Below are positions 16,548 through 24,000 of a stretch of 27,383 nucleotides of DNA, one piece after another. The DNA is from an uncultured Oscillibacter sp. (GTDB taxonomy: Bacteria > Bacillota > Clostridia > Oscillospirales > Oscillospiraceae): assembly GCA_947245315.1 (NCBI GenBank), contig CAMXNV010000005.1, forward strand, positions 1 to 27,383, read 5' to 3'. Below the pieces are notes generated by a model. It worked only from the letters and a program-made list of their open reading frames with translations, was not told where the DNA came from and ran no database searches. How positions within the stretch are numbered: the first letter of the stretch is position 1; each line of letters opens with the position of its first letter. Both the position numbers and the translations under genes were made by a program.

Positions 16548-16577
16548 GGCATATCCCTTTCCCGCGGCGCATAGAGT
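16548..16577 (+). promoter_or_regulatory. sigma-E-type promoter for the sipL-like gene
   Basis: GGCATATC (16548-16555), a 14-base spacer and CATAGAGT (16570-16577) closely match the Bacillus/Clostridium sigma-E pattern (G[GT]CATATT, 13-15 bases, CATAnAnT). It begins directly after the spoVM stop and lies 46 bases before the sipL-like ATG. Sigma-E acts in the mother cell, where coat proteins are made. Confidence 0.75.
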
Positions 16578-16623
16578 AGGACATGGATTCTATACCGGCC
16601 GGGAAAGGAAGGAGCGTTCTTTC

Positions 16624-18162
16624 ATGGAACTGGAATTAAAAACTGTGTCCTTGGACACCTATGAGACGGGAGGGGAGCTGACCCTGACCCAGGAGGAGAC
16701 GGCGGAGACCATTGTGCCGGACTACTGTCCCGACATCGCCCGGATCATCGAGACCGACGGAAAGGTCTATCTCCACAGCCGGGAGCTGCGGGAGGGGAAG
16801 GCGGAGCTGTCCGGCACCGTCCGGGTCACGGTGCTCTACACCCCCGACGGGGAGAGCGGCATCCGCACCCTGGAATTCGCCATGCCCTTCACCGCCGAAA
16901 GCGACGGCCGGGCCCTGCCCAACTGCCAGTACCTGACGGCGGAGACGGAGACGGAGTTTTTGGAGACCCGGATGCTGAATCCCCGGAAGGTCTTCACCCA
17001 CTGCAAGCTGGTGACCCACGTCTGCGGCTATCAGAGAATGCCTTTGCAGTTCTGCACGGACACGGAGGCGGAGCCCCAGCTCCAGGTGGAGAAACGGCAG
17101 GAGCAGCAGCACGCCATTCTTTTGACCCACATAGCCGAGAAGGACTTTACATTCACGGAGGAGATGAACCTCTCCCCCGGCCGGGAGGGAGCCGCGGAGC
17201 TGCTGACCAGCCAGGTGTCCAGCACCGTCACGGAGACGAAAATCGTGGGCAGCAAGCTGATCTTCAAGGGCGTCTTCGCCGTCAGCCTGCTGTACCGGGA
17301 CAACAACGGCGGCTGCGGCTCCTTTACCTCCGAGCTGCCCTTTTCCCAGATCATGGAGGTGGAGGGGGCCGTGGAGGGCAGCGCCGCCAGCCTGCAATTG
17401 CAGCTCACCGGCACGGACCTCCAGATCGACGGCGACGACCCCGAGGGCCGTCAGATCGCGGTGACCCTCTATCTCCACGCCACGGCCCTCCTCCGGGAGG
17501 AACAGGAGCTGACGCTGCTCAGCGATCTCTACTCCACCGCCTATGACATGACCTATGAGGCCGCGCCGCTGAACCTCACCGGCTTCCGGGAGAACCTGAC
17601 CCGGCGGCAGACCCTCCGGGAGGTGCTGGAGATCGGGGTGGTGGCGGACTCCATCCTGGCCCTCTCCGCCAGCTGCGGCGCCGTCTCCGTCAGCCGGGAG
17701 GGGAACCTGGCGGTGCTCCGCACCGGCGTCACCGTCCGGGCCATGTACCTGGACGAGGGCGGCGTGCCCCTGGTGGCGGAGCGGAGCATCGACGCCGGCT
17801 GTCAGCTGGAGCTGCCGGAGGACTGCCGGATCACCGCCCGGGCCGTCTGTGCCGGGGAGGTCCAGGGCACCCTGGGGGACCGGGGCATCGAGGTCCGCTT
17901 CCCCGTGGACTTCCAGGTGGAGGCGGCCTCCAGGGTGAAGAAGGTCTGCGTCTCCGCCGCCAAGCTGGACACGGAGACGGCCAAGGACTCCAGCGGAGCA
18001 CCCTCCCTGGTGCTGCGGTGCATCGGGCGGCAGGAGAACGCCTGGGACCTGGCGAAAAAATACAACACCACCATCGCCGCCATCCTCTCCGCCAACCAGC
18101 TGGAGCGGGAGGAGGACATTCCCCAGGACCAGCTGCTGCTGATCCCGAGAAAGCGGGCTTGA
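16624..18162 (+). CDS. sipL: SipL-like spore coat morphogenetic protein (DUF3794 plus LysM)
   Basis: A 512-residue protein. Its N-terminal start (LELKTVSLDTYETGG) and repeated beta-rich segments match the DUF3794/SPOCS family, with the characteristic ETIVPDYCPDIARII at about 30-44. A LysM domain occupies about 461-512 (AWDLAKKYNTTIAAILSANQL, then LLLIPRK). This is the architecture of Clostridioides difficile SipL, which binds SpoIVA through its LysM domain and stands in for Bacillus SpoVID. No signal peptide is seen, as expected for a mother-cell coat protein. GGAAAGGAAGGAG precedes the ATG, and the promoter is sigma-E-like. The closeness of spoVM and spoIVA strengthens the call. The symbol is by analogy with C. 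difficile. Confidence 0.88.
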   Translation: MELELKTVSLDTYETGGELTLTQEETAETIVPDYCPDIARIIETDGKVYLHSRELREGKAELSGTVRVTVLYTPDGESGIRTLEFAMPFTAESDGRALPNCQYLTAETETEFLETRMLNPRKVFTHCKLVTHVCGYQRMPLQFCTDTEAEPQLQVEKRQEQQHAILLTHIAEKDFTFTEEMNLSPGREGAAELLTSQVSSTVTETKIVGSKLIFKGVFAVSLLYRDNNGGCGSFTSELPFSQIMEVEGAVEGSAASLQLQLTGTDLQIDGDDPEGRQIAVTLYLHATALLREEQELTLLSDLYSTAYDMTYEAAPLNLTGFRENLTRRQTLREVLEIGVVADSILALSASCGAVSVSREGNLAVLRTGVTVRAMYLDEGGVPLVAERSIDAGCQLELPEDCRITARAVCAGEVQGTLGDRGIEVRFPVDFQVEAASRVKKVCVSAAKLDTETAKDSSGAPSLVLRCIGRQENAWDLAKKYNTTIAAILSANQLEREEDIPQDQLLLIPRKRA

Positions 18163-18168
18163 GCGCAA

Positions 18169-18200
18169 AAAAACGTGAGCGGTTTTCCGCTCACGTTTTT
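18169..18200. terminator. bidirectional terminator between sipL and the ABC operon
   Basis: ACGTGAGCGG (18173-18182) and CCGCTCACGT (18187-18196) form a 10-bp stem with a TTTT loop, extended by flanking A and T runs. On the + strand it is followed by T-rich sequence, and on the minus strand by TTTTTTT, so it can serve both converging genes. Confidence 0.9.
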
Positions 18201-18222
18201 GCAGTTTTTTGTGCATTTCCCG

Positions 18223-18987
18223 TCAGTCGTTGTACCGGGAGAGGAACTGACGGGTGCGCTCCTCTTTGGGGTGGTCGATGACCTCCTTGGCGTCTCCCTG
18301 CTCCACGATGACGCCGCTGTCCATGAAGATCACCTGGTCCGCCACGTCCCGGGCGAAGGCCATCTCGTGGGTGACAATAATCATGGTGGTCTTCTGCTCC
18401 GCCAGGGCGCGGATCACCCGCAGCACCTCGCCGGTGAGCTCCGGATCCAGGGCGGAGGTGGGCTCGTCGAAACAGAGGATGTCCGGCTGGAGGGCCAGGG
18501 CCCGGGCGATGGCCACCCGCTGCTGCTGCCCGCCGGAGAGCTGGTGGGGGTAGTGCCCCGCCCGGTCCGCCAGGCCCATCTGGGCCAGCAGCGCCTCGCC
18601 CGCCTGCTGGATGTGCTCCTTGCTCTCGCCCCCCCGCTCCTTGGCCAGCAGCTCCCGGGCCAGGGTGACGTTTTGCAGGGCCGTGTACTGGGGGAAGAGG
18701 TTGAAGTTCTGGAACACCAGGCCGAAGTGGAGCCGCTTCTGGCGGATGTCCTTCTCCGCCTGGGTGGAGGGGTCCGACGCGTCGAAGATGACGCCGCCCT
18801 TTACGGAGATGGTCCCGTGGTCCGGCCGCTCCAGGAAGTTCAGGCAGCGGAGCAGGGTGGTCTTGCCGGAGCCGGAGGAGCCGATGATGGACAGGGCCTG
18901 GCCCTCCTCCAGGGAGAAGCTGATATCGCTGAGAACCTGGGTGTCCCCGAAGTGCTTTTCAATATTCCGTACCTCTAAGATCGCCAT
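18223..18987 (-). CDS. polar amino acid ABC transporter ATP-binding protein
   Basis: A 254-residue ATPase of the GlnQ/HisP group. Walker A is GSSGSGKTT at 36-44, the Q-loop region is FQNFNLFPQ, the ABC signature is LSGGQQQR at 150-157, Walker B is ILCFDE at 170-175 and the H-loop is H207. It powers amino acid import with the permease and binding protein encoded upstream on the same strand. A GGAGG site (complement of 18997-19001) precedes the ATG. The gap to the permease is 15 bases. Substrate specificity cannot be read from the ATPase. Confidence 0.95.
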   Translation of the reverse strand: MAILEVRNIEKHFGDTQVLSDISFSLEEGQALSIIGSSGSGKTTLLRCLNFLERPDHGTISVKGGVIFDASDPSTQAEKDIRQKRLHFGLVFQNFNLFPQYTALQNVTLARELLAKERGGESKEHIQQAGEALLAQMGLADRAGHYPHQLSGGQQQRVAIARALALQPDILCFDEPTSALDPELTGEVLRVIRALAEQKTTMIIVTHEMAFARDVADQVIFMDSGVIVEQGDAKEVIDHPKEERTRQFLSRYND

Positions 18988-19002
18988 ACGGTACCGCCTC
19001 CT

Positions 19003-19653
19003 TTAACGGAAATAGTCCAGCTTCCGCTCGAACCAGCCGAACAGCAGCGTCAGGGCGCCCACGAAGACCAGGAAAAAGATCGCCGTGGAAAACAGGGGCC
19101 AGATGAGGCCCTTGGAGGCGTATTCGTTGGCCGTCATGATGATCTCCTTGTTGGAGATGATCCGGGCCAGAGAGGTGTCCTTCACCAGCGTGATGATCTC
19201 GTTGCCCATGGGGGGGACAATGCGCTTGACCAGCTGGAGGAGCGTGACCTTGAAGAAGATCTGCGGCTTCGTCATGCCCAGCACCTGCCCGGCCTCATAC
19301 TGCCCCCGGGGGACGGACTCGATACCGCCCCGGAAGATCTCCGAGAAATAGCAGGCGTAGTTGATGACGAAGGCCACCACCGCCGCCATAAGGCGGCCGC
19401 TGTTGCCGGAGGGCCAGGGAGACCCCCAGCCCATCAGGCCGGGGCCGAGAAAAATGACCAGCAGCTGCAACATCAGGGGCGTGCCCCGGATGATCCAGAC
19501 GAAGGTCTTCATCAGCCAGGACAGGGGCTTGAAGCGGCTCATGGAGCCAAAGCAGATCAGCAGCCCCAGGGGGATCGAAAACAGCAGCGTCAGCCCGAAG
19601 AGCTGACAGTTGATAACAAAGCCCTCACAGAGACGGCCCAGGATCACACTCAT
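19003..19653 (-). CDS. polar amino acid ABC transporter permease
   Basis: A 216-residue inner-membrane permease of the HisMQ type with several hydrophobic spans. IIRGTPLMLQL and the coupling EAA loop (EAGQVLGMTKPQIFFKVTLLQ) are recognisable. I chose the start at 19653, preceded by GAGGTGG at the right spacing; a TTG 15 bases upstream would lie within that ribosome site. Only one permease gene is present, so the membrane part is probably a homodimer. Confidence 0.94.
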   Translation of the reverse strand: MSVILGRLCEGFVINCQLFGLTLLFSIPLGLLICFGSMSRFKPLSWLMKTFVWIIRGTPLMLQLLVIFLGPGLMGWGSPWPSGNSGRLMAAVVAFVINYACYFSEIFRGGIESVPRGQYEAGQVLGMTKPQIFFKVTLLQLVKRIVPPMGNEIITLVKDTSLARIISNKEIIMTANEYASKGLIWPLFSTAIFFLVFVGALTLLFGWFERKLDYFR

Positions 19654-19680
19654 GTCGTTCCACCTCAAAACAGCATTCTG

Positions 19681-19710
19681 TGGGGCAAGGGGAGAAGTCC
19701 CCTTGCCCCA
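19681..19710 (-). promoter_or_regulatory. intergenic hairpin between binding protein and permease genes
   Basis: A perfect 13-bp inverted repeat (19681-19693 and 19698-19710) has a 4-base loop and no T-run after it on the minus strand. In ABC operons such structures often protect the 3' end of the binding-protein message or partly stop transcription, which keeps the binding protein more abundant than the membrane parts. That role is inference. Confidence 0.7.
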
Positions 19711-19735
19711 CGAACGCAGATATGTCTTAGTTGTC

Positions 19736-20620
19736 TTAGTCCGCCAGCTCCAGGTTGTACTGGTCGGCCAGGGCCTTCAGGGAGCCGTCGGCCACCATCT
19801 CGGCAAAAATCTCGTTCACGGCGTCCCGCACGTCGGAGCCCTTGCGGAAGGCCACGCCGTAGTTCTCCACCGCCAGCTCGTCCACGATCTCCAGGTCGGC
19901 GTAATCCGTGCCCTCTCCGGTCATGGCATTGGCCAGGGTCATATCCAGGACGGCGGCGTCAGCCGTTCCGGCCTTGACCTCCATCAGGCAGTCGGTCTGG
20001 ACGCTCTTGCCCACATAATCGGCCTGGGCCAGTCCGGCGTCGGGCTCGGAGTCCTCGCCGCCGATGATCTGCGCCTCACCGGCGGAGCCCACCTCGGCCA
20101 CCACGGTCTTGCCCGCCAGGGAGGAGGTGTCCGTATACTCCGTGCCGGACTTGACTACCACCACCTGTGCGTTTTTCACATAGGGGACCGTGCAGTTCAT
20201 ATTGGCTTCCCGCTCGGCGTCCAGGGTCATGCCGTTCCAGATGCAGTCGATGGACTTGCCGGCCAGCTCCACTTCCTTGGTCTCCCAGATGATCTCCTGG
20301 AATTCCGGCTCTACGCCCAGGCGCTCGCAGACGGCCCGGGCCAGCTCCGTATCGAAGCCGGTGAAGTTTCCGTCCGCGTCGGTGTAGTTCATGGGCTCAT
20401 ATACGGTGTACCCGACGACCAGTTTCCCGTTTCCCCGCACATAGGCCAGGTCGCTCTCCGCGTCTCCGGCATCTCCAGCGTCTCCGGAGTCGGCGGGGGC
20501 GGAGTCTGCCGGGGCCTCCGGGGCTTGGGTTTCGGCACTGTCCTTGCCGCCGCAGGCGGCCAGGCTCAGAAGCATCACGAGGGCCAGCAAAAGAGCCCAA
20601 AGCTTCTTGGTTTTCATCAT
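19736..20620 (-). CDS. amino acid ABC transporter substrate-binding lipoprotein
   Basis: A 294-residue family-3 solute-binding protein. The N-terminus is a lipoprotein signal (MMKTKK, hydrophobic core, LAAC) with lipidation expected at C23. A low-complexity Ala/Asp/Pro linker (about 24-58) then leads to the binding domain, starting near GKLVVGYTVYEPMNY and including GFDTELARAVCERLG and SIDCIWNGMT. GGAGG lies 7 bases upstream of the start. It is the first gene of the minus-strand operon. Specificity is uncertain; polar amino acids or cystine are possible. Confidence 0.94.
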   Translation of the reverse strand: MMKTKKLWALLLALVMLLSLAACGGKDSAETQAPEAPADSAPADSGDAGDAGDAESDLAYVRGNGKLVVGYTVYEPMNYTDADGNFTGFDTELARAVCERLGVEPEFQEIIWETKEVELAGKSIDCIWNGMTLDAEREANMNCTVPYVKNAQVVVVKSGTEYTDTSSLAGKTVVAEVGSAGEAQIIGGEDSEPDAGLAQADYVGKSVQTDCLMEVKAGTADAAVLDMTLANAMTGEGTDYADLEIVDELAVENYGVAFRKGSDVRDAVNEIFAEMVADGSLKALADQYNLELAD

Positions 20621-20638
20621 ATTTCATCCTCCAAACTG

Positions 20639-20656
20639 GAACAGGCTCGCCTGTTC
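20639..20656. repeat. 18-base palindrome in the ABC operon leader
   Basis: GAACAGGC (20639-20646), two bases, then GCCTGTTC (20649-20656) form a perfect inverted repeat. It lies between the -10 box and the ribosome site of the minus-strand binding-protein gene, a position suited to a repressor operator or a leader hairpin. No regulator is identified. Confidence 0.5.
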
Positions 20657-20671
20657 TTTTAATACGCTAGC

Positions 20672-20700
20672 AGTTTACCATAGTAAAGAGCCTCTGTAAA
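20672..20700 (-). promoter_or_regulatory. sigma-A promoter of the amino acid ABC operon
   Basis: Read on the minus strand, TTTACA (complement of 20695-20700), 17 bases, then TAAACT (complement of 20672-20677). It lies about 55 bases upstream of the binding-protein ATG and is the only clear promoter for the three-gene operon. Confidence 0.75.
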
Positions 20701-20773
20701 GCATGATTTCGACCAAATCAGCGCCGCGGGACCGGGGACTTCCTTGTGCGTTTTCTCCAAAACCAGACGGGCC

Positions 20774-20803
20774 GTCATACTTTGGCCGGGACGGGCATAG
20801 ATT
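20774..20803 (+). promoter_or_regulatory. sigma-E-type promoter of spoIVA
   Basis: GTCATACT (20774-20781), a 14-base spacer and CATAGATT (20796-20803) fit the sigma-E pattern well and lie 38 bases before the spoIVA ATG. The layout matches the promoter before the sipL-like gene. B. subtilis spoIVA is also sigma-E-dependent. Confidence 0.85.
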
Positions 20804-20841
20804 GGGAACATGAATATGGAGCGGAAAAAGGACGGGATACT

Positions 20842-22317
20842 ATGAATACAACCATCTATCAGAATATCGCCACCCGCACGGCGGGGGATATCTACATCGG
20901 CGTGGTGGGCCCGGTGCGGACGGGCAAGTCCACCTTCATCAAGCGTTTCATGGAGACCCAGGTGATCCCCAACATTGAAAACGTGTACCGCAAGGAGCGG
21001 GCCCGGGATGAGCTGCCCCAGAGCGGCTCCGGCCGGACCATCATGACGGCGGAGCCCAAGTTCGTCCCCGAGGAGGCGGCTCAGGTCCAGCTGCCCGACG
21101 GGGCTTCCTTCTCCGTGCGGCTCATCGACTGCGTGGGCTACATGGTCCGGGGGGCCATCGGCCAGTTCGAGGACGACGCCCCCCGGATGGTCACCACCCC
21201 CTGGTACGACCACGAGATTCCCATGACCGAGGCGGCGGAGATCGGCACCCGGAAGGTGATCTCGGAGCACTCCACCATCGGTATCGTCATCACCACCGAC
21301 GGGACGGTCTCCGACATCCCCCGGGAGGACTACCTGGAGGCGGAGGAGCGGGTGGTCCGGGAGCTCCAGGAGCTGGGGAAGCCCTTCATCGTCCTGCTGA
21401 ACTCCGTGGATCCCAAGAGCGACCGGGCGGAGGCCATCGCCCGGGACATCGCCTCCCGCTATGAGGTGAACTGCGTGCCGGTGAACTGCCTGGACCTGGG
21501 GGAGGAGGACGTGGCGGATATTTTGAAGGCCGTCCTCTACGAGTTCCCCATGCAGGAGCTGGACCTCTTCCTGCCCCCCTGGGTGGACGCCCTGCCCACG
21601 GAGCACCCCATCAAGGCCAGCCTCTACGACGCGGTCCGCCAGGGCACGGCCCAGCTCCAGCACATCCGGGAGGTGGACGGCGTCATTGCCGCCCTGGCGG
21701 CCTGTGAGAATATCAACGAGGCGAAAATCACCTCCATCGACCTGGGCACCGGCGTGGCGGCGGCCAGCCTCAGCCTGCCCAGGGAGCTGTTCTACCACAC
21801 GCTGTCCGAGCAGTCCGGCTTTGAGGTAGGGGACGACGGGGACCTGATGAGCCTCCTCACCCGGCTGGCCGGAGTCAAGGCGGAGTACGACAAGGTGGCC
21901 GGGGCCCTGCGAGACGTAAAGGAGACCGGCTATGGCATCGTGGTCCCCAGCATCGACGAGCTGAAGCTGGAGGAGCCGGAGATCATGAAGCAGGGGGGCC
22001 GCTACGGCGTGAAGCTGAAGGCCAGCGCCCCCAGCATCCACATGATCCGGGCGGACATCGAGACCGCCGTCTCGCCCATTGTGGGGAACGAGAAGCAGTC
22101 CGAGGACATGGTGAACTACCTTCTCCAGGAGTTCGAGGGGGACACCAGCAAAATCTGGCAGTCCAACATCTTTGGCCGGAGCTTCCACGAGCTGGTCAGC
22201 GACGACCTCCAGGGCAAGCTGAAACGGATGCCGGAGGACGCCCGGAAGAAGCTCCAGGAGACCCTGACCCGCATCATCAACGAGGGCAGCGGTGGGTTGA
22301 TCTGCATCATCCTGTAA
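20842..22317 (+). CDS. spoIVA: stage IV sporulation protein A
   Basis: A 491-residue SpoIVA, against 492 in B. subtilis. It is an ATPase that polymerises into the coat basement on the forespore. The N-terminus IYQNIATRTAGDIYIGVVGP leads into Walker A GPVRTGKS at 23-30; RLIDCVGYMVRG is the Walker B region, and the C-terminus ends with the conserved GGLICIIL. In relatives, SpoVM anchors it to the membrane and SpoVID or SipL binds it. ATG 20842 is preceded by AAAAAGG and a sigma-E-type promoter; an in-frame TTG at 20746 would put that promoter inside the coding region. The gene is monocistronic, closed by a strong terminator. Confidence 0.98.
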   Translation: MNTTIYQNIATRTAGDIYIGVVGPVRTGKSTFIKRFMETQVIPNIENVYRKERARDELPQSGSGRTIMTAEPKFVPEEAAQVQLPDGASFSVRLIDCVGYMVRGAIGQFEDDAPRMVTTPWYDHEIPMTEAAEIGTRKVISEHSTIGIVITTDGTVSDIPREDYLEAEERVVRELQELGKPFIVLLNSVDPKSDRAEAIARDIASRYEVNCVPVNCLDLGEEDVADILKAVLYEFPMQELDLFLPPWVDALPTEHPIKASLYDAVRQGTAQLQHIREVDGVIAALAACENINEAKITSIDLGTGVAAASLSLPRELFYHTLSEQSGFEVGDDGDLMSLLTRLAGVKAEYDKVAGALRDVKETGYGIVVPSIDELKLEEPEIMKQGGRYGVKLKASAPSIHMIRADIETAVSPIVGNEKQSEDMVNYLLQEFEGDTSKIWQSNIFGRSFHELVSDDLQGKLKRMPEDARKKLQETLTRIINEGSGGLICIIL

Positions 22318-22320
22318 ACT

Positions 22321-22364
22321 ATAAACAAAGCGGGCATGGGGAGAACCATGCCCGCTTTGTTTAT
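22321..22364. terminator. bidirectional terminator after spoIVA
   Basis: A perfect 19-bp stem (22321-22339 with 22346-22364) has a 6-base loop. A/T-rich ends on both strands let it stop transcription from both sides. The stop codon of the converging CPCC gene (22361-22363) lies inside the stem. Confidence 0.9.
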
Positions 22365-22684
22365 GGAACCTCTTCCGGCAGAGGCGGCCGGACGTGCTGC
22401 AAAAATTCCTCCCGGACGGCCCCCAGCCGCCTGTAGGCCTCCCGGCCCTCCGCCAGGGTCATGCCCCGGTTCTCGTCGCTGGGCTGGTCTTCGCCCGGGT
22501 CAAACACGTCGTTCTCCCAGAAGCACACCGGGCAGATGAAGGCAAGGGCATCCTCCCTGGGAACGGGAAAGGTTTTATAGCCGCAGCAGGGGCAGGGGAA
22601 TTTCCCCGGCGCGGGCGGCGTTTCGCTGGGTGCGGAGTCCTGGCCATTGACCGCCCTTGGATAGACCATCCGCTTTTCCCTCAT
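22361..22684 (-). CDS. CPCC family cysteine-rich protein
   Basis: A 107-residue protein with the CPCC motif (C31, C33, C34) and a second pair, CPVC (C51, C54), followed by FWEND, SDENRGMTLAEGREAYRRLGA. This is the Cys_rich_CPCC family, probably a zinc-ribbon-like fold, with no established function. The ATG overlaps the stop of the alkyltransferase gene upstream (ATGA), which supports this start and suggests co-expression with it. ATG at residue 6 is an alternative. The N-terminal 28 residues look disordered. Confidence 0.85.
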   Translation of the reverse strand: MREKRMVYPRAVNGQDSAPSETPPAPGKFPCPCCGYKTFPVPREDALAFICPVCFWENDVFDPGEDQPSDENRGMTLAEGREAYRRLGAVREEFLQHVRPPLPEEVP

Positions 22685-23211
22685 AGCGCGGTCCCTTTCG
22701 TCGGTATGTACAGCCCCGTGAGGTCCGCGCCCTCCAGCTCCAGGAGGAAGCGCTTCTTCTCCACGCCTCCGGCGTAGCCCGTCAGGCTGCCGTCCGCCCC
22801 CACCACCCGGTGACAGGGGATGAGGATGGAGATGGGATTGTGTCCCACGGCGCCGCCCACCGCCTGGGGGGAAGCGGGGACCCCGGCGGCCTTCAGCGCC
22901 TCCGTCAGCGCGCCGTAGGTGGTGGTTTCGCCATAGGGAATCTCCAGCAGAAGCTGCCAGACCCTCCGGCGGAACGCGCTTCCCCTGGGAGCCAGGGGCG
23001 GCGGGGGAGGGAGGGGCTCCTTAGCAAAATAGGCGTCCAGCCAAGCCGCCGCCCGGCGGAAGACCGGCAGGTCCGGCCGCTCCTCCGCATCCGGTTCCAG
23101 CCCGGCGGCATCATACTTCTGGCCCTCCAGCCAGAGGCCCAGAAGGCTCTCGCCGTCGGAGGCCAGGGTCAGAACGCCAACCGGGGAAGCCCGCTTCGTC
23201 CAATAGGTCAT
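22681..23211 (-). CDS. ogt: methylated-DNA--protein-cysteine methyltransferase
   Basis: A 176-residue O6-alkylguanine-DNA alkyltransferase, a one-shot repair protein that takes the alkyl group onto its own cysteine. The active site PCHRV has C133; the helix-turn-helix region includes YGETTTYGALTEAL and AVGGAVGHNP. I place the start at MTYWTKRAS (23211), after AGGTGGGA. The open frame extends to 23259, but that extension contains the TATAAT promoter box, so it is not coding. A proline run interrupts the N-terminal domain near residue 68. Confidence 0.94.
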   Translation of the reverse strand: MTYWTKRASPVGVLTLASDGESLLGLWLEGQKYDAAGLEPDAEERPDLPVFRRAAAWLDAYFAKEPLPPPPPLAPRGSAFRRRVWQLLLEIPYGETTTYGALTEALKAAGVPASPQAVGGAVGHNPISILIPCHRVVGADGSLTGYAGGVEKKRFLLELEGADLTGLYIPTKGTAL

Positions 23212-23244
23212 GGGACCCACCTGCCTTTCAAGCTTGATGTTGTC

Positions 23245-23273
23245 ATTATACCAGAACAAATGTATGATTGCAA
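23245..23273 (-). promoter_or_regulatory. sigma-A promoter of ogt
   Basis: On the minus strand TTGCAA (complement of 23268-23273), 17 bases, then a perfect TATAAT (complement of 23245-23250). It sits in the 69-base gap between the histidine phosphatase stop and the ogt start. Confidence 0.85.
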
Positions 23274-23280
23274 GCCCTTT

Positions 23281-23832
23281 TTAGGCAGGGCTTTCCCTGC
23301 GTCCCTTCTCCTCAAGGGACAAGCTGTATTCGACGATTTCGCCCCAGCGAGGGTGGGGCCCTCCGGTTACGGCCTGGATTGCCATTCCATGGCAGGCCAC
23401 CACGACCTTGGGGTAGGCGGCGTAGGCCTCCAGCACGCGAAGCGCCCGCTTCCGGACATCCGCCGCCTCCTCCCAAAGCTGCGAATCCGACGTGTGGAGT
23501 CCATGGCCCTCCCGATACTCCGCGCAGGCCCGTGCGGCGGCCTCGTCCTCTTCATACAGGTAATTTCGATTGGCCAGCCACTCGTGTAGCTCCGTCTCCA
23601 CCACGATGTCCGCGCCCAGCTCCCTGGACAGAATGACGGCTGTCTGGACGGCCCGGGTGTAGGGGGAGCACAGGATGAGGCCCGTCCCCAGAAGCCGGGG
23701 ATCCTTAGCGGTTTCTTTGATCTGGGCAGTCCCGCGTTCGGTCAGGGGGGCCAGGTGAACGCCGAAGCCCTGAAATATCCCGGTGTTCCGCTCCCGGTCA
23801 TCCGGCTCGCCGTGCCGTACAAAATAAAACAT
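23281..23832 (-). CDS. histidine phosphatase family protein
   Basis: A 183-residue protein of the phosphoglycerate mutase-like histidine phosphatase superfamily. RHGE at 6-9 supplies the phospho-accepting H7, SPYTRAVQTA at 56-65 the phosphate-binding Arg, E84 the likely proton donor and ACHGM the second histidine (H148). Substrates in this superfamily vary widely, so none is assigned. I chose ATG 23832 because the conserved core starts there and a GGAGG lies upstream; the longer frame to 23895 would include the promoter. No terminator separates it from ogt. Confidence 0.9.
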   Translation of the reverse strand: MFYFVRHGEPDDRERNTGIFQGFGVHLAPLTERGTAQIKETAKDPRLLGTGLILCSPYTRAVQTAVILSRELGADIVVETELHEWLANRNYLYEEDEAAARACAEYREGHGLHTSDSQLWEEAADVRKRALRVLEAYAAYPKVVVACHGMAIQAVTGGPHPRWGEIVEYSLSLEEKGRRESPA

Positions 23833-23866
23833 CCGTTCTGAATCCCCCTCCCGTCTGTTGGAGTCG

Positions 23867-23895
23867 ATTGTACCACAGGCCCGCGGCCCGCGCAA
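23867..23895 (-). promoter_or_regulatory. sigma-A promoter of the histidine phosphatase gene
   Basis: On the minus strand TTGCGC (complement of 23890-23895), 17 bases, then TACAAT (complement of 23867-23872), 35 bases before the chosen ATG. The coaX promoter lies back-to-back 34 bases away. Confidence 0.65.
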
Positions 23896-23928
23896 CCTCC
23901 GTTTTCGGGGCGAGAACCCGCCTCACTC

Positions 23929-23957
23929 TTGCCAGACGGCCCGGCCCGTGCTACTAT
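23929..23957 (+). promoter_or_regulatory. sigma-A promoter of coaX
   Basis: TTGCCA (23929-23934), 17 bases, then TACTAT (23952-23957), 43 bases upstream of the coaX ATG. Confidence 0.7.
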
Positions 23958-24000
23958 AGAAATAGGTAAATAGACAGGAAACACGAAAGGAGCGATCTCC

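Noticed and set aside
19610..20662. 350-codon + strand open frame across the binding-protein gene
   Set aside because: The minus strand encodes a lipoprotein with signal peptide and conserved family-3 binding domain; the + frame has no motif and would run through the hairpin and promoter.
20746..20841. Upstream TTG extension of spoIVA
   Set aside because: It would place the sigma-E-type promoter inside the coding region and add residues absent from SpoIVA proteins.
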